A DNA stretch of 64,000 nucleotides from Pseudonocardia sp. DSM 110487 (GTDB lineage: Bacteria; Actinomycetota; Actinomycetes; Mycobacteriales; Pseudonocardiaceae): positions 8,742,001 to 8,806,000 of the forward strand of contig NZ_CP080521.1 of NCBI RefSeq assembly GCF_019468565.1, given 5' to 3'. The stretch's first letter is position 1, and every line of letters begins with the position of its first letter. Position numbers and translations under genes: made by a program. This document shows positions 24,178-32,859 of this stretch, piece after piece. Below the pieces are notes generated by a model, which saw only the letters and a list, made by a program, of their open reading frames with translations, did not search any database and was not told the DNA's origin.

Positions 24178-26151
24178 ATGACATCGATCCGCGCCCGGCT
24201 AGCGGCGCTAGCACTAGCCGCCGCCTGCGCCGTAGTGACACTGCTGAGCGGCTGCAGCGCCCCGGCGGCACCGACCCCCGCTCCGCCGATCCCCGCCCCG
24301 CGCGCTGCGGACCTGACCGGGCCGGACGTCGACGCGTGGCTGGACGGGCTGCTCCCGGCCGCCCTCCAACGGTCGGGCGTCGCGGGGGCGGCGGTCACCG
24401 TGGTGCACGACGGGCAGGTCCTCACCGCCCGCGGGTACGGGTACGCGGACACCGGCTCCGACGGGGGCGAACCACGTCCGGTCGATGTCGATCGGACGCT
24501 CTTCCGGGTCGGGTCGGTCTCGAAGGTCTTCGTCGCGACCGCCGTGTTGCAGCAGGTCGAGCAGGGGCGGATCGACCTCGACACCGACGTGCAGCGGTAC
24601 CTGGACTTCCCCCTCCCCCGGACGTTCGACGGGCCCATCACGATGCGCCACCTCCTGACGCACACGGCCGGGTTCGAGGAGCGGATCAAGGGCGTTCTGA
24701 CCTTCGGTGCTCCCCCGCCGGACCTGCGCGACACCGTCGCCGTGGACCCGCCGGAGCAGGTGTTCGAGCCGGGGACGGTCCCCTCGTACTCCAACTACGG
24801 CTACGCGCTCGCGGGCTACGTCGTGGAGCGCGTGAGCGGGATGCCGTTCACCTCCTACGTCGACCGCAACGTGGTCGACCGGGCAGGCATGACGTCGTCG
24901 AGCTTCGCGCAGCCGTTGCCGCTGCACCTCGCCGACCGCCTCTCCCGCGGCTACCCCACCAGCTCCGAGCCGGCCGGCCCCTTCGAGATGGTCGGTCCCG
25001 CTCCCGCCGGTGCCCTGTCGGCGACCGCGACCGACATGGGCCGGTTCATGCTCGCCCAGCTCGGCGAGCCCGGACGAGGGCCGGCCGTGCTCCGCCCCGA
25101 CACCCTGGCGCTGATGAAGCAGCCCGCGCCCGACCCGGCCACCCTCGGCACGCTGGGCGCCGGCCCCCGCATGGCCCTCGGCCTGTTCGACGAGAGCCGG
25201 GGCGGCCACCGGATCGTCGGGCACGGCGGCGACACCGACTTCTTCCACTCGCACATGCAGCTCTACCCGGACGACCGGACCGGCGTCTTCGTCACGCTCA
25301 ACAGCGCGGGCCGCGGTCCCACGGACACCCTCGAGCTGCGGGAGTCCGTGCTGAACGGGTTCGCCGACCGGTACTTCCCCGCCGCGGACGCCACGCAGCG
25401 ACCTGCGACGTCGACTGCCGCGCGCCACGCCGCCATGGCCGAGGGCGCGTACGAGAGCGCGCGCCTGCCGTTCAGCAACTTCCTCACCGCGTTGGGTCTC
25501 GTGGGCCAGACGCACATCGCCGCGCGACCGGACGGGACGGTGCTCATCACGCCCGGTCCGCTGAGCCTGTACCCGGCCGCCTACCGGGAGGTCGAACCCT
25601 GGGTGTGGCAGGAGGTCGGCGGCCGGCGGATCGTCACGATGCGCGCGGGAGGGGACCGCGTCGAGGCCGTCGGCTTCGAGTCCGCCTTCACGCTCCTGCG
25701 CGCGGAACCCGCTCGCGACGCGGGCATCGTCCTGCCGCTGCTCATCGCTTCGGCGGCCGTCCTGCTCGTCGGCCTGCTGGTGTGGCCGGTCGGCGCGATG
25801 ATCCGCCGCCGCTACCGCGTTCCGGCGCCCCCGACGCCGGCCCGCGCGGCACGCGTCCTGACCCGGATCGCCGCGGCCGCCGCCGTGCTCGCCCTCGCGG
25901 GCTGGACGGCGCTCGTGCTCACGATCGCCGGCCTGCAGGACGTGCCCGAGGCGTTCATCCGCGTCCTGCAGGGCGCCCAGTGGGTGGCGCTCGCCGGGGT
26001 GCTCCCCTCGGCCCTGCTCGTGGTCGCCTCCGTCCGGTACCGCGCGGGTCTGATCAGGACTCTCGGTAACGTGTCGCTGCTGCTGGCTCTGGTGGGGACC
26101 GCGTGGTTCGCGCAGGCCTTCGGCCTGCTCTCGCTCGACGTGTCCTACTGA
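24178..26151 (+). CDS. Beta-lactamase-fold serine hydrolase lipoprotein with C-terminal membrane helices
   Basis: 657 residues. A lipoprotein signal ends in the lipobox LSGC at Cys26. The class C beta-lactamase/D-alanyl-D-alanine-peptidase-like domain has Ser113-x-x-Lys116 (GSVSKVF), Tyr204-x-Asn206 (SYSNYGYA) and GHGGDTDFFH as the third motif. After about residue 500 come four membrane helices. Such fusions act on cell-envelope peptides or small esters at the outer face of the membrane. The two-component system begins 20 bp downstream, suggesting envelope-stress control. ATG 24178 is set by the signal peptide. Confidence 0.88.
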   Translation: MTSIRARLAALALAAACAVVTLLSGCSAPAAPTPAPPIPAPRAADLTGPDVDAWLDGLLPAALQRSGVAGAAVTVVHDGQVLTARGYGYADTGSDGGEPRPVDVDRTLFRVGSVSKVFVATAVLQQVEQGRIDLDTDVQRYLDFPLPRTFDGPITMRHLLTHTAGFEERIKGVLTFGAPPPDLRDTVAVDPPEQVFEPGTVPSYSNYGYALAGYVVERVSGMPFTSYVDRNVVDRAGMTSSSFAQPLPLHLADRLSRGYPTSSEPAGPFEMVGPAPAGALSATATDMGRFMLAQLGEPGRGPAVLRPDTLALMKQPAPDPATLGTLGAGPRMALGLFDESRGGHRIVGHGGDTDFFHSHMQLYPDDRTGVFVTLNSAGRGPTDTLELRESVLNGFADRYFPAADATQRPATSTAARHAAMAEGAYESARLPFSNFLTALGLVGQTHIAARPDGTVLITPGPLSLYPAAYREVEPWVWQEVGGRRIVTMRAGGDRVEAVGFESAFTLLRAEPARDAGIVLPLLIASAAVLLVGLLVWPVGAMIRRRYRVPAPPTPARAARVLTRIAAAAAVLALAGWTALVLTIAGLQDVPEAFIRVLQGAQWVALAGVLPSALLVVASVRYRAGLIRTLGNVSLLLALVGTAWFAQAFGLLSLDVSY

Positions 26152-26171
26152 CGGCGGATCCCGGTGACCCG

Positions 26172-27527
26172 ATGACCTCGCAGACCTGCAGCCCCACCGA
26201 GGCCGACGCGCCGTACGGCTGGCCGGACCGGCTGGCGGCATGGGCCGACGCCCAGCTCACGCGGATGGGCCTGATCAGCCGGTTCGGGCGCGACTGCGCG
26301 CTGGCAGTGGTGCTGTGCCTCGTCACGACCGGCCTCTTGCTGCTGCTGTTCGCCGACCCGGCGCAGACCCCGGGCCTGACGCTCGAGCCGTTCCAGGTGT
26401 CCGCGACGATCGTCCTGTCGGCGGTGCAGTCGCTCCTGCTGTGCGTCCGGCGTGTGCACCCCGTGCTGTGCCTGTGGCTCGTGGCGCTGCCGCAGGTGGC
26501 GATGTTCGCCGTGCTCCCGGCCGGAGCCGCCGTCCGCGGTCTCGCACCTGCGATCGCCGGCTACGGGTGTGGTGCGCTGTTGCCGGCCCGCCGGGCGGTC
26601 CGCGTCGTCGCCGCCGTCGCGCTGTTCGAGAGCGCCGGACTCGTGGTCGTGAGTTTCCTCCCCGGCCAGAGCGCGGCGCCGTCGGTGGCCGGCCAGCTCG
26701 TGTCGGGCGTGCTGACCTACGCCGCGTCCGCGCTCTTCGGCGCGTACATCGCCACCCGCCGGCAGAACGCCGGGCTCGAGCGGCTGCGCGCGGCGGAGGC
26801 GGTCGAGACGCAGCGGGCCAGGGCGGATGCGGCGATCGGGCTGGAGCGGTCCCGGATGGCGCGCGAGCTGCACGACATCGCCGCGCACCACCTGTCCGGC
26901 ATGGTCGTGCAGGCGGCGGTGGTCGAGCGGCTGATCGACCGGGACCCGCAGGCGGCGAAGGAGGCAGCCGCGTGGATCCGCGCTCAGGGTCGGGAGACGC
27001 TGCACAACCTGCGCCTCGTCGTCGGCGTGCTCCGGGGGCCCGGGGGCGGGGAGCTGGACGACGAGGGGGCGCCGGTGCCCGGGCTGGGCGTCCTCGACCG
27101 CCTCGTGCGGACGGCTCGCGAGCTCGGTACACCCGTCGAGCTCGTGCGGGACGGTGAGCCGATGGAGGTGCCACCCATCGCGGACGTCACCTTCTACCGG
27201 GTCGTGCAGGAGGCGCTCGCGAACGTCCGGGAGCACGCCCCCGGCGCACCGGCGCGCATCGTCCTGCGCTACGGGACGGCCGACGTCTCGCTGGAGATCG
27301 AGAACGCGGCCCGGCCCGCGCCGGACCGGCCTCGCGTCAACCGGGGATTCGGGCTGGCCGGGATGCAGGAGCGGGCGCAGCTGATCGGGGCGGCGCTCGA
27401 CGCCGGGCCGACCCCGTCGGGCGGGTGGCGGGTGTCGCTCCGCCTCCCCCTCGACGGGGAGACCACGTCGCCGCACGCGGGGGCCCATCGATCCGTTCCG
27501 CACCCGGGCACGAGACTGGCGCCGTGA
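26172..27527 (+). CDS. Sensor histidine kinase (NarL-type, HisKA_3)
   Basis: 451 residues. Five or six membrane helices occupy about residues 40-195. The HisKA_3 dimerisation segment ERSRMARELHDIAAHHLSGM has the phospho-acceptor His234. A DesK/NarX-type HATPase domain follows, with the N-box EALANVREHA and the G-box FGLAGMQERA. It senses an unknown membrane signal and phosphorylates the response regulator encoded next, whose GTG overlaps its stop by 4 bp. ATG 26172 lies 20 bp after the hydrolase gene. Confidence 0.9.
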   Translation: MTSQTCSPTEADAPYGWPDRLAAWADAQLTRMGLISRFGRDCALAVVLCLVTTGLLLLLFADPAQTPGLTLEPFQVSATIVLSAVQSLLLCVRRVHPVLCLWLVALPQVAMFAVLPAGAAVRGLAPAIAGYGCGALLPARRAVRVVAAVALFESAGLVVVSFLPGQSAAPSVAGQLVSGVLTYAASALFGAYIATRRQNAGLERLRAAEAVETQRARADAAIGLERSRMARELHDIAAHHLSGMVVQAAVVERLIDRDPQAAKEAAAWIRAQGRETLHNLRLVVGVLRGPGGGELDDEGAPVPGLGVLDRLVRTARELGTPVELVRDGEPMEVPPIADVTFYRVVQEALANVREHAPGAPARIVLRYGTADVSLEIENAARPAPDRPRVNRGFGLAGMQERAQLIGAALDAGPTPSGGWRVSLRLPLDGETTSPHAGAHRSVPHPGTRLAP

Positions 27528-28183
27528 TCAGAGTTGTGCTCGCCGACGACCAGTCGGTGGTCCGGGCAGGTTTCCGGGTGATCCTGGAGCTCGCGGGTGA
27601 CATCGAGGTCGTTGGTGAATGCGCCGACGGCCCGACGGCCGTGCGTCTCGCCCGCCGCCTCGCCCCCGACGTCGTCTGCATGGACGTGCGCATGCCCGGT
27701 GGCGACGGGCTTGCCGCCACCCGCGAGATCACCTCCGGTGACACGCACGCGCCCGCCGTGCTCGTCGTGACCACGTTCGACCTCGACGAGTACGTCTTCG
27801 GCGCCCTCGAAGCCGGGGCCAGCGGCTTCGTCCTGAAGGACACGGAGCCCGACGACCTCGTCGACGCGGTCAGGCGACTCGCGCGCGGGCAGGGTCTCGT
27901 CGACCAGGCCGTGACCCACCGCGTGATCGCCGAGTTCGCCCGGCGCCGTCCCGTGCGACCGGCCGCCGACGCGGCGCACCAACTCACGGCCCGCGAGATG
28001 GACATCGTGCGCCTGCTCGCCCAGGGCATGTCGAACGCCGAGATCGCGCGAGAACTCGTCATCGAGACGAGCACGGTGAAGTCCCACCTCGGCCGGGCGA
28101 TGGCCAAGATCGGCGTCCGGGACCGCCTGCAGACCGTGGTGTGGGCCTACCAGAACGGGATGGTTCCGCAGCGCCCGGCATGA
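27524..28183 (+). CDS. Response regulator, NarL/LuxR type
   Basis: 219 residues. The receiver domain opens IRVVLADDQSVVRAG (acidic pair DD), has phospho-acceptor Asp54 in VVCMDVRMPGGDG, switch Thr in VLVVTTFD and Lys in GFVLKDT. The C-terminal LuxR HTH reads LTAREMDIVRLLAQGMSNAE then IETSTVKSHLGRAMAKIG. Pairs with the upstream kinase; the likely target is the hydrolase operon. Followed by the 20-bp-phased repeat array. Confidence 0.92.
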   Translation: MIRVVLADDQSVVRAGFRVILELAGDIEVVGECADGPTAVRLARRLAPDVVCMDVRMPGGDGLAATREITSGDTHAPAVLVVTTFDLDEYVFGALEAGASGFVLKDTEPDDLVDAVRRLARGQGLVDQAVTHRVIAEFARRRPVRPAADAAHQLTAREMDIVRLLAQGMSNAEIARELVIETSTVKSHLGRAMAKIGVRDRLQTVVWAYQNGMVPQRPA

Positions 28184-28192
28184 TCGGCAACC

Positions 28193-28262
28193 ACTTCACA
28201 CATCCCGTGGCGACTTCACACAGCGCCCGCCTTGTGTGAAGTTCGCACTGGATGTGTGAAGT
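28193..28262. repeat. Four 10-mers in exact 20-bp phase, mirror arrangement
   Basis: ACTTCACACA at 28193-28202 and 28213-28222, and its complement TGTGTGAAGT at 28233-28242 and 28253-28262. The unit starts are 20 bp apart throughout, two forward then two reverse. The array begins 10 bp after the response-regulator stop and ends 45 bp before the TetR start. It can fold into nested hairpins or be a cooperative protein site. A similar design recurs at 44923-44984. Confidence 0.8.
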
Positions 28263-28296
28263 ACCAACGGGGTGCGGGTGGCGACCTGGGAGTAGC

Positions 28297-28327
28297 CTCG
28301 TGACCAAATGAGAAATCTGGTCACGAG
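28297..28327. promoter_or_regulatory. TetR operator overlapping the start codon
   Basis: Perfect 10-bp arms CTCGTGACCA (28297-28306) and TGGTCACGAG (28318-28327), 11-nt spacer, with the ATG (28308-28310) inside. A TAGCCT -10-like hexamer at 28293-28298 would place the transcript start close to the ATG (leaderless). Bound repressor would block RNA polymerase at the start site. Confidence 0.75.
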
Positions 28328-29000
28328 TCACGACCGCGGCGAGCGGATCCTGGACGCCGCTGCCGACCTCGTGCTGCGGTGGGGCTACAAGCGGGTCACC
28401 ATCGAGGAGGTCGCCAAGCACGCCGGTATCGGCAAGGGCACGGTGTACCTGCACTTCAGGTCACGCATCTGGCTGTTCGTGTGCGTGCTGATGCGCGAGT
28501 CCCTCGACCTCGTCGACGAGCTGATCGCCGCGATCCGCCGGGAAGCCGCGGCGGTACTGATCGCCGAGCAGGTGCGCCTGACCTATCTCGAGGTTCAGCG
28601 GCGCCCGCTGCTACGGGCGATGTTCGCCCGTGACAGCGAGGTACTGGGCGAGCTGGCGCACGACTCGGACGCCGACCCCGTGCACGCCTGGAGGGCCGAG
28701 CTCGCCGCCGACGTCTTCCGGCTGCTCCGCGAGCACGGGCTGATGCGCACCGACCTGGACATCGCCATCCAGATGTACGTCGTGGGCGCGGTGCAGACCG
28801 GCTTCTACCTCCAGCAGCCTGCCCTCGGCTCCCCCGAGGAGACCGCGGCCGCGCTGCACCACACCGTCCACTCCGCGGTGGAGCCGCTGACGGCACCCGA
28901 TCCGGACGCCCTCGCGGCCGTCGCTCCCGCGGTGCTCGCGCGGTACGAGCAGTTCCGCACCACTCTCGCGGCCGCAATCACCGAGAAAGGACCTGCATGA
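28308..29000 (+). CDS. TetR family repressor of the glycosyltransferase operon
   Basis: 230 residues. N-terminal HTH: ILDAAADLVLRWGYKRVTIE, EVAKHAGIGKGTVYLHFRSR. The C-terminal domain is all-helical and binds an unknown ligand. Its own start lies inside a perfect operator dyad, so it almost certainly autoregulates. The stop overlaps the ATG of the glycosyltransferase by 4 bp (ATGA), making that enzyme the controlled gene. This layout is common for antibiotic-inactivating glycosyltransferases. Confidence 0.88.
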   Translation: MRNLVTSHDRGERILDAAADLVLRWGYKRVTIEEVAKHAGIGKGTVYLHFRSRIWLFVCVLMRESLDLVDELIAAIRREAAAVLIAEQVRLTYLEVQRRPLLRAMFARDSEVLGELAHDSDADPVHAWRAELAADVFRLLREHGLMRTDLDIAIQMYVVGAVQTGFYLQQPALGSPEETAAALHHTVHSAVEPLTAPDPDALAAVAPAVLARYEQFRTTLAAAITEKGPA

Positions 29001-30223
29001 GTCGCATCGTCATGACCGGAATGCCGGCGGCCGGTCACGTCAATCCCAGCCTGCCGCTCGTGCACGAACTCGTGCGCCATGGAATCCAGGTCGTCTACTA
29101 CTCGACCGAGCAGTTCCGGGGCGCGATCGAACGCACCGGCGCCCAGTTCAAGGCATATCCGCCGGGGACGATCACGGCGCACGACATCGCCGAGGCCACG
29201 CGCTCCGGCAGTGCGGTGCGCGTAGTTGTCAGGGGCCTAGCCTCCACGGAAATCCTGCTGCCGTTCCTGCAGGCCGAGCTGCGCGCCGACCCTCCCGACG
29301 CGGTAGCCCACGACTCGAACGCGATCTGGGGCCACATGGCCGCGAAGAGCCTCGGCCTACCCACGATCTCGTTCATGACCACCATGCTGGTGGGCACCGA
29401 CGCATTCCGCAGCCAGACCGCCCGGGAATGGCTGCAGTTCCTGAAGGCCGCGGTCCGGGACATGCCCGCGGCCGTCGCGGCCCGGCAGCGGGTCGTGCGC
29501 CGATTCGGAAAGAACCTCTTCCCACCGCGCCCCGCATTCCCGACGCTCGGCGACGTCACGCTCTTCCCGATCCCACGGTGGCTGCAGCGGCCCGATTCCC
29601 GGATCGACGAGAGGTGCCACTACATCGGGGCCACGATCGATCCGGAGACCCGCGAGAGCGGGCTCGACGCCGAGCTGGCCGCCCACGTGGACGGCCCCGA
29701 ACCGCTCGTCCTGGTGTCGCTCGGCACCCTCCACTCGGGCACCGATGACTTCTTCCGCACGTGCTTCGCCGTGCTCGCCGACCTGCCAGCGCGGGTCCTG
29801 CTCGCGGTCGGCTCCCACACCGATCCTGCCCGGCTCGGGCCGGCGCCGGCGAACACGCTGGTCCGAGCGTCCGTCCCCCAGCTCGAGGTGCTCCGGCGCA
29901 CGGCCGTGTTCGTCACCCACGGCGGCATGAACAGCGCCCTGGAGGGGCTGGCGAACGGGGTTCCGCTCGTCGTCGTGCCCCAGCAGTTCGAGCAGCTGCT
30001 CATCGGCCGGTCCATCGCCGAACGCGGCGCCGGCGTCGTGCTGCGCCACAACCTGTCGAATCGTCCCGTCCCGCCTGCCGAGCTGCGCGCCGCCGTCGCG
30101 CGGACCCTCACCGACCCGTCCCGACGCGCGGCCGCCAAAGCGCTCGCCGACACGGTCGGCGAGGGCGGCGGGGCCCCCGCGGGCGTCCGGGCGATCAAGG
30201 AGCTGTTGGTCGCAACCGGTTGA
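28997..30223 (+). CDS. Macrolide-type glycosyltransferase (GT1, MGT family)
   Basis: 408-residue UDP-sugar-dependent GT-B enzyme. The N-terminal acceptor domain starts RIVMTGMPAAGHVNPSLPL, the GHxxP motif of the family. The C-terminal donor domain has LVSLGTLHSG, VPQLEVLRRTAVFVTHGGMN, then EGLANGVPLVVVPQQFEQ, the HGGxNSxxEGLxxGVPxxxxPxxxEQ signature. Likely inactivates a macrolide or other aglycone, or decorates a metabolite. Coupled to an upstream TetR. Its last 29 bp overlap the convergent LysR gene. Confidence 0.88.
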   Translation: MSRIVMTGMPAAGHVNPSLPLVHELVRHGIQVVYYSTEQFRGAIERTGAQFKAYPPGTITAHDIAEATRSGSAVRVVVRGLASTEILLPFLQAELRADPPDAVAHDSNAIWGHMAAKSLGLPTISFMTTMLVGTDAFRSQTAREWLQFLKAAVRDMPAAVAARQRVVRRFGKNLFPPRPAFPTLGDVTLFPIPRWLQRPDSRIDERCHYIGATIDPETRESGLDAELAAHVDGPEPLVLVSLGTLHSGTDDFFRTCFAVLADLPARVLLAVGSHTDPARLGPAPANTLVRASVPQLEVLRRTAVFVTHGGMNSALEGLANGVPLVVVPQQFEQLLIGRSIAERGAGVVLRHNLSNRPVPPAELRAAVARTLTDPSRRAAAKALADTVGEGGGAPAGVRAIKELLVATG

Positions 30224-31070
30224 GGAGATCCACGACCGGCGCGGATGGCCTGGGCGGATGCACGGCGTACACCTCACGCACCGGAGCGCTTCCGTGCAGA
30301 TCCCGCACGACGACCGCGCGGCGCCCGGCCAGCATGGTCGCCGGCACGAGGGACACTCCGAGGCCCGCCTCGACGAGCGCGAGCGTCACCTCGTAGTCCC
30401 GCGTCTCGTAGGCCACGCGCAGCTGGCCGAGTGACTCCAGGCACACCCGGTTCGGGACGCCGGGCGCACCGGAGACCCAGTCCTCGTCGCCCAGGTCGGC
30501 GAGCGCGATCTCCGGGACGGTGGCCAGCCGATGGCCGCGTGGGAGCACCAGGCGCAGCGGGTCCCTGAGGAGGAGCCCGCGGCGCAGGCCGCGGACCGCG
30601 GGCAGCGAGACTCCCGGATAGCGGTGCGTGACGAGCAGGTCCAGCTCGCGTGCGGCGACCAGGCCGTACCCCTCGGGCGGTTCGATGTCCACCAGCGAGG
30701 TGCGGATCCCTGGCCGTCCCTCCTTCAGGGCCGCAAGCGCGCGTGGCAACAGCGTCCTGGCCGCGGTCGAGAACGCGCCGACCGCGATCCGCTGAGGCTC
30801 AGCACCCGCGGCCGCGCGCACGGCCTCCTCGGCGGCGCGGAGCTCGCCGAGAACCCGCTCACCGTGCTCCAGCAGGACCTGCCCCGGCCCGGTGAGCCGT
30901 GTGCCGGCCCGCCCGCGTTCGAGCAGCGGCACGCCGACCTCGCGCTCCAGCTTCGCGAGCTGCTGGGAGAGCGCCGACGGTGTGAACCCCATCCGCGCGG
31001 CCGCCGCCGCGATCGAGCCGGCATGGGCGACCTCGACGAACACGCGCACCCGCTCGGCGTCGAGTGCCAT
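30195..31070 (-). CDS. LysR family regulator
   Basis: 291 residues. The HTH region is RVRVFVEVAHAGSIAAAAAR, FTPSALSQQLAKLEREVGVP; the effector domain has PRALAALKEGRPGIRTSLVD and GLGVSLVPATML. Divergent from the PLP-dependent dehydratase gene with 68 bp between starts, so it probably activates or represses that gene. A CGT-N11-ACG element (31099-31115) lies in the gap. ATG 31070. Overlaps the glycosyltransferase 3' end by 29 bp on the opposite strand. Confidence 0.88.
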   Translation of the reverse strand: MALDAERVRVFVEVAHAGSIAAAAARMGFTPSALSQQLAKLEREVGVPLLERGRAGTRLTGPGQVLLEHGERVLGELRAAEEAVRAAAGAEPQRIAVGAFSTAARTLLPRALAALKEGRPGIRTSLVDIEPPEGYGLVAARELDLLVTHRYPGVSLPAVRGLRRGLLLRDPLRLVLPRGHRLATVPEIALADLGDEDWVSGAPGVPNRVCLESLGQLRVAYETRDYEVTLALVEAGLGVSLVPATMLAGRRAVVVRDLHGSAPVREVYAVHPPRPSAPVVDLLNRLRPTAP

Positions 31071-31098
31071 CAGCGTTCCTAATGGTCGTTGAGAAAGT

Positions 31099-31115
31099 CG
31101 TACTTCAGCTTAACG
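31099..31115. promoter_or_regulatory. LysR-box candidate (T-N11-A)
   Basis: CGT (31099-31101), 11 bp, ACG (31113-31115), matching the T-N11-A pattern with extended symmetry. It sits midway between the lysR start and the dehydratase start, where LysR regulators usually bind. Short arms make it tentative. Confidence 0.4.
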
Positions 31116-31138
31116 ATATGTGGGCCCATCCTCGGCGT

Positions 31139-32017
31139 ATGGCACTCCTTCCGACGGCCGCCGACGTGGCCGCGGCCGCGGCCCGCGTGGCCCCGCACGT
31201 CCGACGCACACCGACCCTGCGCGCCGAGATCGACGGCCGCCCCGTCGTGCTGAAGCTCGAGCACCTGCAGCGCAGCGGCTCGTTCAAGCTCCGCGGCGCC
31301 CTGAACGCGCTGCTCTCCGGGGAACCACCGGAGCGCGTCGTCACCGCGTCCGGGGGCAACCACGGGCTCGGCGTCGCCACCGCGGCCGGCATCCTCGGCG
31401 TCCCGGCCGTCGTCTACGTGCCACGCACGGTCCCCGAGAGCAAGGCCGGCCGGATCGAGGCGACCGGCGCCAAGCTGATCCGCCACGGGGACGCCTACGC
31501 CGACGCGGCGGCGGCCGCACGCGCCGAGCCCGGCCGGTACGTGCACGCCTACGACGACCCGGCGGTCGTGGCCGGCCAGGGAACGGTGACGGCCGAGGTC
31601 GTGGAGGAGTCGCCGGACGTCGATGCCGTGGTGGTCGCGGCGGGCGGCGGAGGGCTGGCCGCGGGCGCCGCCCTCGCCGCAGGGGGCCGAGCGGTCGTCA
31701 CCGTCGAGCCGAGCGGCTGCCGCGCGGTGCACGCCGCGCTCCAGGCCGGCTCGCCGGTCGACGTCGAGATCGACTCGGTGGCCTCGTCGGCCCTCGGCGC
31801 CACCCGTATCGGCGACGTGCCCTTCGCGGTGCTGCGGGCCGCCGACGTGGTGCCACTGCTCGTGAGTGACGCCGAGATCCTCTCGGCACAGGAGCGGCTG
31901 TGGGTGGAGTTCCGGCTGCGGGTCGAGCCGGCCGCGGCGGCCCCCTTCGCGGCATGGCTGGCCGGGCGGGTCCCCGGCGAGCTCCCCTGCCTCGTGCTGT
32001 GCGGTGCGAACTCGTGA
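31139..32017 (+). CDS. Threonine/serine dehydratase-like PLP enzyme
   Basis: 292-residue fold-type II PLP enzyme. PLP lysine in the segment LQRSGSFKLRGALNALL, asparagine loop in TASGGNHGLGVATAAG, phosphate-binding AAGGGGLAAGAAL. This matches serine/threonine ammonia-lyase or serine racemase family members; no C-terminal ACT domain, so probably catabolic. ATG 31139 is chosen because the family start (TAADVAAAAARVAPHVRRTP) follows directly; upstream in-frame codons have no support. Under probable control of the divergent LysR protein. Confidence 0.88.
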   Translation: MALLPTAADVAAAAARVAPHVRRTPTLRAEIDGRPVVLKLEHLQRSGSFKLRGALNALLSGEPPERVVTASGGNHGLGVATAAGILGVPAVVYVPRTVPESKAGRIEATGAKLIRHGDAYADAAAAARAEPGRYVHAYDDPAVVAGQGTVTAEVVEESPDVDAVVVAAGGGGLAAGAALAAGGRAVVTVEPSGCRAVHAALQAGSPVDVEIDSVASSALGATRIGDVPFAVLRAADVVPLLVSDAEILSAQERLWVEFRLRVEPAAAAPFAAWLAGRVPGELPCLVLCGANS

Positions 32018-32072
32018 GGGCACGTCACAGGGCGGACTGCAATGGGGTTGATCGCATCACGATCATGGAGTC

Positions 32073-32819
32073 GTGAGCCGACCCGCCCTCGCCGGTAGCC
32101 CCACCGCACCGGTTGCCGTCCCCGCCGTCATCGCGGAGCTCGCCGGTGACGACATCGTCGTCCCGGTGTGGCAGAACGTGCTGGGCGGGCTCACGTTCCG
32201 CCTCGACGGCGGGGACGGCCGTGTCCGGTACGCGAAGTGGGTCGCCGCCGGCACGCCGGAGATCGACCTCGCAGGCGAGGCGGAGCGGCTGATGTGGGCG
32301 CAGGGCCGAGTGCCGGTCCCGCACGTGCTCGACCAGGGCGGCGACTCGGACGGGACATGGCTGGTCACGGAGGGAGTGGCGGGCCGCTCTGCGGTGGATC
32401 CCCGGTGGATCGCCGAACCGGCGGTTGCCGCAGCCGCGATCGGGCGTGGCCTGCGCCTGCTCCACGACGCGCTGCCCGTCGACGAGTGCCCGTTCGACTG
32501 GAGCGTCGAGCGCAGGCTCGCCCGCGCGGAGCACCGGCGCGTGGACCTCGCCGAGCCGCCCCCGATCGACCGCCTCGTGGTCTGCCACGGCGACGCCTGT
32601 GCCCCGAACACGCTCCTGCACGACAACGGCACGTTCGCCGCCCACGTCGACATGGGTTCGCTCGGAGTGGCCGACCGGTGGGCGGACCTCGCCGTCGCGG
32701 CGTGGAGCACGGAATGGAACTACGGGCCCGGCTACGAAGGCCATGTCTACAAGGGGTACGGGATCGCGCCTGACCCGCGGCGGATCGACTACTACCGGCT
32801 GCTCTGGGACATGTCGTGA
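32073..32819 (+). CDS. APH(3')-like aminoglycoside phosphotransferase
   Basis: 248-residue kinase-fold protein. FRLDGGDGRVRYAKWVAAG carries the ATP-binding lysine, VVCHGDACAPNTLLHDNG has the catalytic HGDxxxxN and HVDMGSLGVADRWADLAVA the metal-binding D with the following GxLGxxDxxxDLA, exactly as in APH(3') enzymes. It could phosphorylate aminoglycosides at the 3' hydroxyl; environmental relatives may use other substrates. GTG 32073, preceded by 55 bp after the dehydratase gene, so part of its transcript is possible. No resistance phenotype can be inferred from sequence alone. Confidence 0.82.
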   Translation: MSRPALAGSPTAPVAVPAVIAELAGDDIVVPVWQNVLGGLTFRLDGGDGRVRYAKWVAAGTPEIDLAGEAERLMWAQGRVPVPHVLDQGGDSDGTWLVTEGVAGRSAVDPRWIAEPAVAAAAIGRGLRLLHDALPVDECPFDWSVERRLARAEHRRVDLAEPPPIDRLVVCHGDACAPNTLLHDNGTFAAHVDMGSLGVADRWADLAVAAWSTEWNYGPGYEGHVYKGYGIAPDPRRIDYYRLLWDMS

Positions 32820-32859
32820 GACCGGGAACACGCCGAGAGCACGCGTAGTTCCTGGGGAC

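Noticed and set aside
28193..28262. CRISPR-like array
   Set aside because: Units are 10 bp and half of them are inverted; spacers are 10 bp; no cas genes. It is a phased inverted array, not CRISPR.
32073..32819. Recently acquired resistance cassette
   Set aside because: GC content and codon use look like the neighbours, and no insertion sequence or integron feature flanks the APH-like gene.
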